DNA of 64,000 bases from Neolentinus lepideus HHB14362 ss-1 (Eukaryota > Basidiomycota > Agaricomycetes > Gloeophyllales > Gloeophyllaceae). Shown in pieces: positions 32,849 to 43,445 of this stretch. How positions within the stretch are numbered: the first letter of the stretch is position 1; every line of letters begins with the position of its first letter. Location: contig KV425567.1 of the NCBI GenBank assembly GCA_001632425.1, positions 62,001 to 126,000 on the forward strand, read 5' to 3'. The notes under the pieces are model-generated. The model was not told the origin of the DNA and did not search any database. It was given only the letters and a program-made list of their open reading frames with translations. The position numbers and the translations under genes are program-made.

Positions 32849-35603
32849 TCAATCCTTCGAAGCTATCACCCGAGGACTGCTAGGGCTGACGCTCCCAACC
32901 CATCTCCACACCCTCATTTCGTCGCCACCCGGCAGTTCTTCCAGGTTCGTTCTGACGTTCGCATTGCTTTCGACTACATGTTCCACCTTGTCCCACAATC
33001 GACTGCGCGCAGAGATCGAATGTTCATCCTGTAAAATAAGGTCGCGCAGTTGCAATGACGACAGATAAGGCTGTGGGGCGGTGATAGGATCCGTATGGTG
33101 GGCAAGCTCTTGGTTGCGCAACGCGTCTAGAACCACAGGGACAAGCTCCGATGAACGCTTGTCTTCCAGCTGACGACTGGTTCTTCGCCTGCGATAGTAC
33201 AATGTGCCGAGGACACTGGCCATAAGAACTAAAGATAAAGAGGGTCATTACCGTGGCAGCGGGAATGTTGTGCGTCGGACTTACCGAAAATCCTAGTCTG
33301 CCATTCGTACCATGTCTCCCTAGTCTTGACTCTAATGAGGCAGCTCAAATCCAAGTTCGGTTCGCTATGCGCCAGATACTTTCGGCCACTACAGTCAAAT
33401 GAAAGCCGATCAACACGTGTTAGGTGTCATAGTCATCGCACTGCGCTTACTCCGAGTCTTTGCCGACGATAATGCCACCCCATTCAACCAACTGACTGAC
33501 CGCTTCATCAAATAAACTGTCAAAATTTGCCAGCGCCTTACCCTGCCAAAATTTGGGGATGAGTACAGTATTAAAAACACGTTCTGGACAAACATACCCC
33601 GGGGCGCTTTCTCATGATCGCTTTCAGCTCATTCACTTCCATTCCCCACATCCTGGCTTGACCACCCTTCGACTCTGGTATATCCCTGACATCGCCGGTA
33701 CACAGCCTCCTGCCACGCTCTTGGCCTAGGTATGCCCCCATAACCTTGCCCAAGACGCCAATGTTTCGTTTCCGTTTTGGGTCTTCGACGCATCTCGGGG
33801 GAAATGCAACTGGTCCAAAACCGGGCAATCCATCGGCGAGTTCTAGAACCTGCCAAACTGCATGTGCAATTGGTAACGAGGGCGCGGGCGGGGGTGGAAG
33901 GAAAGCCAACAAAGGATGAGGGCGGACTAGGTAAGTGTCCTCACAGACGATGTCACGACCTCTGCATTTGGCGTGGGCGGGACACGGAGTACAGCTCGTC
34001 GGGTGTGCGAACGGCACGAGATCGGGTGGTGGACAAGAAACCAGTTCACCCCCGTTCTTGTTCAACTTGTAGCTCTCTCCAGTAGATGTAACGGAAGGCA
34101 GTCGCACAAATGTAGTGTTATCTCTATTACACGCCTCGATGGCAGCCCATCTCGCTTTCATCGTCTCGAGCACCTCATTTGTATTGCCCCCAGAGTCGCA
34201 GAAACCTATCTGGGCGGATTCTCTCTTGTATTTGTAGATTGCAGGGGAGATGGCCATAAGACAAAGAGCAAAGATGATGCGGAGGAGCATCGATGATGAG
34301 TCCTTCGTAGGAGGACGGGACCGAACCATTTCCTTGTCGCCTGCTATACGGCGTGCTATAGCGGCAGTTTGAGCTTCTTCGTCTTCATCAATTTCATCTT
34401 CTAGTTCATCCAGCACTTGACGCTGCACTTGCATTATGCTCTTCTCGGGGTCGTCACCCAAATCATGTTCCTCCTCGGGCACTACGCCTGGGGATTTCTT
34501 GAATGGCGCATGGCCTTCGATCGAGGAGATTTCTGATTTTCGCGGGCTCGCGCGATTAAAGACAGCCGAGGGAAGATCAGGCTCGAAGGTCGACTCGAGA
34601 GGAGACGGCAGAGATGGCTTGCGTTCTTCAGGTAGGATGGCAATTCGCTTAAGTGGAGGAGGAGAGACGTCCGGAGGAGCAGACGCAGCCTTTCGAGACC
34701 TCCGAACTACGGTAGTACGACTTGCGGTGCGCCGAGATCTGGCCTTCGGCGGCGAAGGTTTAGAGGGAGAGGATTCGGCACCCGATTGGAAAATGTTGTT
34801 ATCTTCCCAGCCGCTATCTTCTGCGTGCTGCAGGTATTAAGGACTGCCATGAGTATCCACTAATATTTAGCGAAGAATACACGTACGGTATCGGAAACAC
34901 GCCGAGCTTGGGTTGCTGCACCTGCAGACTACACCAATATCAGGAGGGTAACCATAGTGTGAAACATCTGGTAACGCACCGATTTCTTGCTGCGGCTGAC
35001 CTTGCGGGGAGGGACCTCTTCAGGCTCGCTTTCCTCTGCCAATGCAGGCTGGACTGTTATGATCTTGCGTGAAGAAGGCCCCCCCAAAGTAGGCTGGGCT
35101 GAGGATCGACGACGTTTCGGCTGCAGCAGAGTTAGACAGTCAAGGAACGGAGGAGGCTGTAAACACGGACGGGTTCAGGTTTGGTCGGAGATGGGTCTCG
35201 CTCTTCTTGCGATGGTGCACGGGAGAGACGCCTAGAGGACCTTCGGACAGGTGGCTGCGCATGAGAAGAGTGTTAAAAACGCTTTGAAAGCGTGTAATTG
35301 GCTAGCAATACTAGCCTTCCTATCTTCGTTGATAGGTTTGCCCGTTATACCATCTTTTATCCCATCATCGCTCGCGACACTATTTTCCTTCTTCAGCTTA
35401 TCTCTCTTTAATTTCGTGCTTTGTGGTTTGATCTCGTCGTTGAAGACCTGGATGAGTTTCGGCTTGGTGTAAGGGGAAGGATACCTGATATCATGGTGGC
35501 CAAAGACGCCGAGGAGCTGAGAGACGGTGAGGGTGGTCGGATCAAAGTCAGGCTCGAGGTAGCGACCCTCGGCAATGACTTGAGCAGCAGTCATACGCGA
35601 CAT
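32849..35603 (-). CDS. SRC1: Inner nuclear membrane protein with HeH/LEM and MSC domains (Src1/Heh1/Man1)
   Basis: These proteins sit in the inner nuclear membrane, tether chromatin and help nuclear-pore quality control. From the ATG at 35601-35603 the N-terminus is a HeH domain: YLEPDFDPTTLTVSQLLGVF, then HHDIRYPSPYTKPKLIQVFN and DEIKP. Several exons encode a charged nucleoplasmic region with Arg-rich, NLS-like stretches. Membrane span 1 is MLLRIIFALCLMAISPAIYK. The lumenal part follows (CNRDNTTFVRLPSVTS and a Cys-rich CPPPDLVPFAHPTSCTPCPA). Span 2 includes FVLMASVLGTLYYRRRR. The nuclear C-terminal MSC domain contains LRDLILQDEHSISARSRLWD, KVEHVVESNANVRTNLEELP and EMRVWRWVGS, with TGA at 32849-32851. 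Eight or so exons. It fits Man1/Heh1 topology throughout. Confidence 0.9.
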
Positions 35604-36027
35604 TCTAGCGGAGGACGCGAGAAACAGGGCAGGCGTATAAACACGCACTCGGAGTCAACAACCAAGGCGCGTTGTGGACCCCGAAGACTCTATTCAACAA
35701 AAGCACGTGATCATGTTTTTTACTCACGGTCCTGATTGGCGTACAGTCCGACAAGCTGCTCTTCTCGCTTAAGTTGCGCAGACAGCTGGCAATCCCTCAG
35801 GATATTACCTCACTAGACTTCACAGGTGCAAGTAACGAGAACTTAATCTTGTCTTGTAGGCCGACTATTGTCCGATATGTCACCAATCATATGCCTCCCG
35901 CATAGTGTATATGAATCACTCCAATACGGGAAATGGACAGGCTAGATGCATTGGTTCCTATTACAAGACAGATATCCGGGCACCACGCGCGAGTACAATA
36001 GAACGATACATAGTTGCAAATAAATAC
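35604..36027. other. Spacer between LEM-domain gene and SQR
   Basis: 424 bp holding the promoter of the LEM-domain gene and the 3'-UTR of the SQR gene (both minus strand). Nothing else was seen. Confidence 0.5.
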
Positions 36028-37816
36028 TTACGCCGAAGCAGAGAAGGAAGGGCGAATAGGGCCCGAGGTGCCAAACCACTGTCCCTTGACCTACTCTTGT
36101 TTAGCTTCTACCGCCACAGAAGAAAGTCAATCACAACTCACCATGTAGTTGAAGTACGCCCAAGGAAAAAGATCCTGTGCGGTCATCATTAGCCTTGCAG
36201 ACGCTAGTGACAGGAAACTAGTTACTTTTTTGAGATGGTAGTATAACCTATCATAGATCGTCATTTATAGAAGGAGTCGTAAACAAGAAGGTTAGACCCG
36301 TACCGTCTAGGCTGAGCCTGGTCACCGAAGTAGTCCGCGAACGTCTCCTCCGGAACCAAACCGTATTTGAACTCCGCCAGCATCAACTGACCATACCCAG
36401 TCAAGAGCTGTGAATTGACATGTCAGGAGATCGTTAGTTCACGAGGCTACCAAACGCCACTTACGGGGCAACTTGTGTACCCGTTGTATTTTGCATTTGC
36501 AAGCTTTCCGGTGTCCATGACTGAGAACAGATTCTCCGTAAGGATCGGGGCTTGCTTCGTAATTGCCGCTGCAGTCTTGCTCGTCGGGAGGTTCGTGCAA
36601 TCGCCGATAGCCCAGACATTCCCGAACTCTGGTTTCACGTGTCTCAGCGTCTCCTTGTCGACTTCAACCCATCCGGCAGCGTCGGCTATCGGCTGTCCCT
36701 TCATGAAGTCGAGCGACCCCTGTGGCGGTACGACGTGCAGAATGTCATAATCCACAGTAGCAGTAGAGCCATCGGCCTTCTTGAACGTAGCCTTATGATC
36801 AGAAACATCGATGGAAGACAGGTTGTGCTGGAATTGGGCTGCGATGCCCCGTTCCAAGCGCAAATCATTCAAAGCGTCAGAATATTTCTTGACACTAAAC
36901 ATGCTGGGCATTCCAGTGTAGAATTCGACCTGAATGTTTCCGCCGCGACCAGTCCTCTGATATCGGTCCCAAGCCATCCACATGATCTTTTGAGGGGCTG
37001 ATGATCGCAGCGTTAGCTAACCTCGAGCTGTAAACGAGTGTCTGACTGTACCTCCTGCGCACTTGATGATCCCCGCTGGCTGTGTGAAGATCGCTTTACC
37101 GGACCGGAGAGCGTCAATGTCCCTCCAGACCTTGTCACAGGTTTCGTAAGAATAGATCGTCGAAACACCGGACTTCGGATCCGCAAGCCCTTGGGGCAAA
37201 CCGGGGACAGCATCATAATTGATTTTCAGTCCGGTGGCTACGACCAAGGTGTCGTACGACAATGTACGGCCGGACACAGTGGTGAGGGAGTTAGATGAAG
37301 GTGTAAAGCTCTGCACGTTCTCAGCAATATGAGCTAAGTTTGGTGGAACGAGAGATGCTAGTGGACGGCGGAGTTCGTGCTTCTGCTTGAGGCCAGAACC
37401 AACTAGCGTCCTATGCCATGGTGTGACCGATCAGCTATGCTAGCATGGATTCCTAGTCAGCACGAAAACAAACCATCCAGGCTACACAATATAGGAATCA
37501 TTATAGCGAGATGGATGCTATATGTCTCTGACGCACCTGATAGTGGTGAAATTCAGCTGCATCAAGGATAGCAATATCGTCGGCATTCAGGGACTTCCCA
37601 GCAGACCGGAATCGATTATAAATCTGGTTTGCGACAGTCAAACCAGCCGAGCCTAACGCAGCCCTGTGGTCAGAGCATCTATAGACCCGATGATGTCGGG
37701 GACATACCTCCGCCCACGACAATAATCTTATATTTATCCTTGTCCGAAGCAGTATGCGCCCATCGTGCTCTGGTGACCTGAGGAAGGCTATTCAGCGTCC
37801 TCTTGACAAACAACAT
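36028..37816 (-). CDS. HMT2: Mitochondrial sulfide:quinone oxidoreductase
   Basis: SQR oxidises hydrogen sulfide in mitochondria and passes electrons to ubiquinone. The ATG at 37814-37816 begins MLFVKRTLNSLPQVTRARWA, a typical Arg-rich mitochondrial presequence. The Rossmann FAD site IIVVGGGSAGLTVANQIYN follows, split by an intron after VVGGG. Next come LSYDTLVVATGLKINYDAVP and TQPAGIIKCAGG with the first active-site cysteine. Then YDILHVVPPQGSLDFMKGQP, the second FAD motif NVWAIGDCTNLPTSKTAAAI, and YNGYTSCPLLTGYGQLMLAE with the second cysteine. It ends LFPWAYFNYM plus KGQWFGTSGP, TAA at 36028-36030. Both redox cysteines are present, so it should be active. About nine exons. Confidence 0.94.
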
Positions 37817-38595
37817 ACCGCAAGCAGACAGTAGACCAGAGTTGAAACTCGACAGCGTCGAGGACGTTGGCGGCCCGAGTGCGCAGTATATATATGCTCA
37901 CCAGCTATTCGGAATTTTTGGCTTCGCTGACTTCAGCCACAGGCCGTAGGTCCTAACCAAGCACGTCATATTTTAGAATATACTGCTCCACGTGATAATT
38001 CCCAGGTGTGTTTTGTTATTTTCTGACTGCGTGGCGGTAGTTTTACAAACGTTTCACGAGCGCATCGGAGCGTTTTCGATTCGTCGGCATTCATTAATCA
38101 TGAAGTCTGTCTGGACGATAGACTCGTAAGATCACAGTATCGGATCCCTTGGTTAGAATCTCTAACGGTGACTTCGTCCGTACAATTACTTTGGTAAGTT
38201 GCTCGCTAGCGGTTTCATTTCACTGAATCTAAGGGCGATCATGGTTTTACTCGACGTACACAAAGTACTATCGAAGGATCGCTCTAGAAAACCCATCGGA
38301 CGTCCTGTCACTAATTCATGATGGCGCATCGCGCAGTGCTCAAGATTAGAAACGGCGCGTCATCGGTCGACGGTTACCGGGCAACCAGTGAGACTCTTGT
38401 TTTCTTCTGTCGTGCACTGGTTTCCCTCCTTCCAACCACAATTATCGACGACTTTGGCTGGCCACGTCTGACCTTCTCTTTCTTCGCCCTTCGATTTTTA
38501 CTGCCAGCCGGTCTGGATCTAATTTATCGTGTTGGCTCAACTGTATACTCTTGGTTCGCATTACTTGCCCCCGTTAGCAACGAAGATCGCATCAC
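37817..38595. promoter_or_regulatory. Divergent upstream region, SQR / Mso1-like
   Basis: 779 bp between two divergent start codons. A plus-strand frame around 38318 is open but has no family similarity. No other feature was seen. Confidence 0.45.
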
Positions 38596-39872
38596 ATGCT
38601 CCCTTCCCGACCCAATAATGCCTCGAAAGTGGGTGCAGGCCTCCGCTCTGCCCCGCGTTCGCGTTCCGTAGGGCGACCCAGCCATGAGTACGAGCGGGAA
38701 CAGTTGAGAACTCAAGCCCCTCCGTCTTCTGTGCGCACGTTACGGCCACAACGCTCGGCTGCAAATCTTCCCTCTCACAGCGATCGAGGACGAGATGCTA
38801 CATCCCGCCGAATGGCGCCTCCTGTGCCTAGCAACCCTCGCGCCAGGAGCCAGGCGCCCAGCGATCGCAGGCGGGAGAGGTACCACGATGACCAGGCCTC
38901 GTACTCATACAAATCCGGAACCGAGTCGATCTCTTCGAGGTCTTCCGTCTCTTCTTCCGGGTCATCTTTCCTGGACAGGATGAAGGGTCGGTCTGGCTAT
39001 GCATCTTCCCGGACGAGTTTGGAGGAAGATGCGGATTCGTATTCTCCCAAGCAGGGAAGGCAGTTTGATGGTAGGCAGGCTGTGAGGAGGGATGTCGCTA
39101 ACGATGGTTCTGAGGATGGTATGTTATTTTGCAGTTTTGCATGATCTCAAACTAAGCTCTGGTTTACGCAGAACAACAATCCGACTACGGGTTCCAACAA
39201 ACCGGGTTTGGTTCTTCGCTATGGTCTCGCGTTGCAGGTGCTGCAGGAAGTCTGACTGTCAATGTAAGCAAAGCTTGGGCAGCCAACATCACGACGTTCA
39301 ACGGCGAAGGTGAGGACAGAGACTGAGTAACAATGCTTCCAACTACTGACGTAAGTTACACGACAGAGACTCCTCCAGGCCAAGAGTCGCGCCTTACACG
39401 GGCTATGAAGGCTTACCACTTGGAGAAAGCCCGGGACCCGTCGGACCTCCCGGGGTGGCTTTTCAGCGAGCAAGAACGACGCTCCAGGCCTTCGCGGCAC
39501 GAGAGCCCTCTCGACAGACAACTATACGAGGAGGTTGACACTACCGTGCCCCCTCGAAGCAGAGGGTTGAAGGACATATATGCTGCCGCCGCCACCTCCA
39601 CCCTTTCTGGGTACGGTGACAGGTCGGAGGCATCCTCGGGACGACGATTCGCAGGACAGGCGCAACAGCCTCCATCATCCAAGGCAACTGATCGATTGAA
39701 GGCAATGCGTGATGCGAAACGAGGTGCTATGGCAAGACACGATGCTGATGATGGACATCTGCCAGTTTCATCGTTTGGACAAGAAGGATATGGGCATAGG
39801 ATGGAAGAAGAGAGACGTTCACCCCGGATGGGGCTGCCCTCGGGACCTGGACTCCGTTCACGGAGGGGTTAG
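38596..39872 (+). CDS. Mso1-like protein, putative Sec1-binding exocytosis factor
   Basis: Three exons join in frame (donor at 39116-39117, acceptor before EQQSDYGF; second intron after TTFNGE). The protein starts MLPSRPNNASKVGAGL at 38596 and has a disordered Arg/Ser-rich N-terminal half (YSYKSGTESISSRSSVSSSG). The central part reads GSSLWSRVAGAAGSLTVNVS, then KAWAANITTFNGEETPPGQE, SRLTRAMKAYHLEKARDPSD and LPGWLFSEQER. The SRxxRAxxxYxxEKxR...LPxWL pattern matches fungal proteins with the Mso1 Sec1-binding domain. Yeast Mso1 works with Sec1 and Sec4 at secretory-vesicle docking. The C-terminus is disordered and basic, ending GLRSRRG with TAG at 39870-39872. Assignment is by pattern memory. 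Confidence 0.6.
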
Positions 39873-40675
39873 GTACCTTGTCACATTGAACACAGGTGAT
39901 TATCACGACGGTGATGTACCCAATTATGATTGGTCTAATGCAATCATCGATGGTTGTACATATACATATGAACGCGGCTCCGAATCCATCTGGACACGTG
40001 GAAAGATGCAGTGGAACCACGAGAATCACGCTGTTGCGTGGGTGCATCGACGTTAACTCGAGGGTATACCCCACTGTTGAGGAGAAGTACCCTTCGTGTC
40101 GTGCCTGCTGTCACCCATCGTTGTTTGATGGAATCTCGAGCTTTCACTGGACGAGGCGCGAAATTTGTAAATGGATGTGACCTGCTTTTTACTGGAAAAG
40201 GGTGCGGGCATTCATTTCTCCTAAGCGAGTGGTCGTAACTGGTTGCGAATGACAACTGGGTCTGTCGGTCGAGTGATTTGTTCAGTTGTCCGAGTTGTCC
40301 GAGTCAGCAACGCGGGTTTGTGCAAGGCGCTCCTCCTCCGCCTATGTAACGCTAGAATGGGCAGAAAGTATCAACGTTCGACAGACGTATGCATTCAAGG
40401 CAGAATCTTTACGGGTAAGAAACAAAATGTCAGCGGAACCGATAATCATTCATCATAGACTAAACATAGCCCACGCCGTGATCGTATGTAGTCCGCGTCG
40501 CTATGGACATAGGCAGACCGACCAATCGTATTTCAGTCTCCGCATACGCTCCTGTTATATCTAGACGGGGCGCAATTCTATCCATACCCCTTCCTCCCTG
40601 CCCCTCTTTCTCTTTGTTTTTCGTCTTCGTTCTCTTATCTTAGTCGAGTTGATTCTCGACTATCTTCTACTCGGG
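39873..40675. promoter_or_regulatory. Upstream region of the cupredoxin gene
   Basis: It contains a pyrimidine-rich tract at about 40578-40645 (CCTTCCTCCCTGCCCCTC and following T/C runs), typical of core promoters of strongly expressed fungal genes, and a TTATAT-like sequence at about 40555. The left part holds the 3'-UTR of the Mso1-like gene. Confidence 0.5.
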
Positions 40676-40732
40676 GTGAGTCCTCTGCGTTTATTGTTGC
40701 ATGCAATGCTGACCGGAATGCGCTGTGTTTAG
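40676..40732 (+). other. Probable 5'-UTR intron of the cupredoxin gene
   Basis: A strong donor (GGG|GTGAGTCC) at 40676, a branch-site match (TGCTGAC) and the acceptor GTGTTTAG ending at 40732 define a 57-nt intron, the same size as the coding introns. It lies 128 bp before the ATG. Confidence 0.55.
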
Positions 40733-40860
40733 ATCACCCTCTTTGATAGAGACGCATCTTTACAACCCCTCTGGGAGGTCTAGGTTCATTGGCGCTAGTC
40801 CGACAGTCATCTAAACAGTCAACTACTTTCTTTTATTTTCGCAAGTTCGAAATTTCTACG

Positions 40861-42293
40861 ATGGTTTTCGTTCAATCTTTGATCGGTCTTGCCGTTGCTG
40901 GCCTTGCCGCCGCTGTGCCCCTGCCCGACAGCGCTATTGGCGACGAAGTCGCTGTCTCTGCACCTTACGGTGTTGTCATGTCTGACACTGCTGCACTTGC
41001 TTCGTAGGTGTGGTCTTCCCTTGTACGGGAACATCTCTCACATGTGGCTCATTAGGCAAACGTATCAGCCTTCGTATGCCACGGCCTCTGCGATGTACGC
41101 CCCACCCATGATGGCTTCCTCCTCCGCGATGTACGCGCCGCCCATGATGGCTTCCTCCTCCGCGATGTACGAGCCGCCCATGATGGCTTCCTCTTCCGCG
41201 ATGTATGAACCGCCCATGATGGCTTCCTCCTCTGCGATGTACGAGCCACCCATGATGGAGAGTACAGCGATGGCTACGTCTACGGCGATGGCTTCCATGT
41301 CGTACGCTACGGCTTCCTACGGCTCAGGCAGTAGTAACTGGGGTGGTTCGGGCTACCAGGACTGTGTTAACCGTGAGTTCTCTACCATCCGATCCTCGAA
41401 AGCCGCTTAGTTTTCCTCCTACTTCAGAGTGCATAGCTTCCTTCGGCACCCCTGGTAGCTACATGCCCACCGCAACTGGCAGCAGCATGGGTAGCTCTGG
41501 TTCAGGAGCTACTCATACCGTTATTGTTGCCCCCACGCAGGGTGTTCTGCGCTATGTTCCGTTTATGGTGAACGCCTCTGTTGGTGACACCATTCAGTTC
41601 ATGTGGGGTGCAAACAACCATACTGTCACCAAGGGTACTGCTCTCGGCGTGTGTAACAAGAGCGAGAACGCTCTGTTCACGTCCGGCGAGCACAATAAGT
41701 CCTTCACCTTCACTCAGGTCGTCAACGACACCAACCCCACGTTCTTCTACTGTGCTACCCCTGGACACTGCGAGAAGGGTATGTTCGGTATCATTAACCC
41801 TCCTATGGCCGGCGCCTCTAGCAGCTCGAGCGTTGCTTCCATGCTCGGTTCTATGATGAGCAACAACTCGGACGTCTCTGCCATGTGGTCTTACACCATG
41901 AACATGACGGCTGGTAACCCTGCTGCGGCTGCATGGGGTGCGGGTGCCGACATGAGCAACATGCCCTCGTGGGCCCAGCAGGCGATGCTCGAAAATGTCA
42001 TGTACACGCGTACCTTCCTCGCTGCCAACCCCGAGACTCTCCAGTCCGACGGTTCCGTCAGCCTGGCCACTGGCAGTAACACTCCTTTCATGACGCCTCC
42101 GGATATCACCGCTGCTCTCAACAACGCTTCCTCGAACTCGACGTCTGCCTCAACCGCAGCCTCCGAGACGTCGTCATCAGCGGCAGCGGCAGCGTCACCT
42201 AGCACTACCCAGCACAGTGGTGCCCGCTCGGTTGCGTCGTCTGGTGCGGCCATTGCACTTACTGCGGGTCTTGCTGCGTTCTTCCTGCTGTAA
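40861..42293 (+). CDS. Secreted cupredoxin-domain protein with Met-rich repeats, probably GPI-anchored
   Basis: Exons 40861-41003, 41056-41372 and 41428-42293 join in frame. Residues 1-20 are a signal peptide (VFVQSLIGLAVAGLAAAVPL). Exon 2 encodes five tandem 12-residue repeats (AMYxPPMMASSS), then a Ser/Ala/Met-rich tail. Exon 3 encodes a plastocyanin-like cupredoxin fold: HTVIVAPTQGVLRYVPFMVN, ASVGDTIQFMWGANNHTVTK, and FFYCATPGHCEKGMFGIINP. The NNHTVT histidine and the C-x4-H-C-x4-M pattern (CATPGHCEKGM) give a type 1 copper site. A Ser/Thr/Ala-rich stalk and a hydrophobic C-terminus (AAIALTAGLAAFFLL) suggest a GPI anchor. Such proteins are abundant in Agaricomycete secretomes, with unclear roles. 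TAA at 42291-42293. Confidence 0.92.
41090..41269 (+). repeat. Tandem repeat, five copies of 36 bp
   Basis: Copies begin at 41090, 41126, 41162, 41198 and 41234, each starting GCGATGTA and encoding AMYAPPMMASSS or AMYEPPMMASSS (the last copy ends MMEST). Copies differ by a few silent changes plus Ala/Glu at position 4. The array keeps frame and is likely to vary in copy number between strains. Confidence 0.95.
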
Positions 42294-42799
42294 ATAATGA
42301 GTGGGTGTGTTTGCATGGATTGACTTAATGGACACTTTGCTTGGACGCCGGCATTGGACAATTTCCCTCCCGATGAAGGACATTGAATACCAACGAATAG
42401 GATAGTAACTTGCGTAAATAGTTCGTCGTTGTATCTCGTTTTCTCGCGTGCTCTCGGACGCTGTTTTCTCTGCGCTAATTTGTCGTCTCTTCTGTGATCC
42501 CGCCTTTTTTTTTGTTTCGAGTACGTTACCTCTCGCATGCGAGAAGGCCCAGCCTCCCACACTGCCTTAGTTGTCGAACAGCAAATACAATCTGTTGACA
42601 TCGTCAGTGTATTCCAGCGCGATAATTTCGAGACGCAAGCACTTGAATGTCGCCGTTTGCACGGCGCTAGCTAGCTGCATATTAGGGTAGCACTTCCATG
42701 TCGTATATGAGAGAAATTTTGACTGCCGAAGATGGATCTCGAGCTACATCTAACGAACTATGATTGATCCTTTTATACATGGTTCCACACAAGAGTCCC
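42294..42799. other. Spacer between cupredoxin gene and OMT relic
   Basis: 506 bp with the cupredoxin 3'-UTR. A T-run near 42508 is the only low-complexity feature. Confidence 0.5.
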
Positions 42800-43340
42800 C
42801 AAAATCCCACTCATGGAAGGACCCTGCGAAGCCGTCGTATCCCGTCTCTCCGACAGTGGTCGCATCAACCTCCTTGTCCTATTTGATGATTTTCAAGAGG
42901 GCACAGACACCATCAATATCAGGAACGCCTTGCACAGACATGTTACTGATCCGAGCATCTCATACAACGTTGTCCACGATCTGGCGGGGATAGAGTCAAT
43001 TCTGGCCCCGCTCTTGTCACGTCAGATACACTTACGATGATGCCACCCTTCTTCACGAGGCGCTTGGCCTCAGGGTAGTAGATAGGGTTGCTCTTCTTAT
43101 CCGCATCGACGAAGATGAGGTCAAAGGAGTGGTCGGGGCCAAGGGTGGGTAGCACTTCAGCGCCTGCGCCAGTGATGACCTTGTGCGAAAGCCCTGCATG
43201 CTCGAGGTTTTGACGCGCAACCTGCTGCAGATTGTTGAGTTACTAGTGACACTTCACCGCGATGTCTTTACGGCCGCATATTTGGAGTTGATACCCCGAC
43301 CGAACCAGATGATAGAGGTCTAGTATTGTTCTCATTCGTG
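42800..43340 (-). pseudogene. Decayed class I SAM-dependent O-methyltransferase (caffeoyl-CoA OMT-like)
   Basis: The minus strand keeps clear family blocks: IIWFGRGINSKYAA (the end of the SAM-binding loop region), VARQNLEHAGLSHKVITGAG, FDLIFVDADKKSNPIYYPEA and KRLVKKGGII before an intact GTAAGT donor. After the matching CAG acceptor, the frame gives IVDNVV-stop-DARISNMS and DGVCALLKIIK-stop-DKEVD, followed by VGETGYDGF. The stops are TGA at 42960-42962 and TAG at 42879-42881. The glycine-loop exon (normally xLEIGTLGGYS) is garbled and the N-terminal third is missing, since the NEPRO gene starts its 3' end at 43446. All expected blocks are in order, so this is a dead copy and not a short gene. 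Confidence 0.85.
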
Positions 43341-43445
43341 AGAGCCAAGAGTGTAATCGAGGGCCGAGCAGCCGCCTACACGACGTATGTCGCAAGGGAC
43401 TATGTCCGACAGCATTGAAGAGAAGAATGTATAGCGAAGTTACAC

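Noticed and set aside
41052..41298. Open minus-strand frames across the cupredoxin repeat array
   Set aside because: They are shadows of the 36-bp tandem repeat, whose length is a multiple of three. The plus-strand frame has signal peptide, splice sites and the copper domain.
40861..42293. Cupredoxin gene as a laccase or multicopper oxidase
   Set aside because: Only one copper domain is present. The paired His-X-His motifs of multicopper oxidases are absent.
42943..43155. OMT fragment as a functional short gene
   Set aside because: The neighbouring blocks are in order but carry two in-frame stops and lack the SAM loop, so it is a pseudogene.
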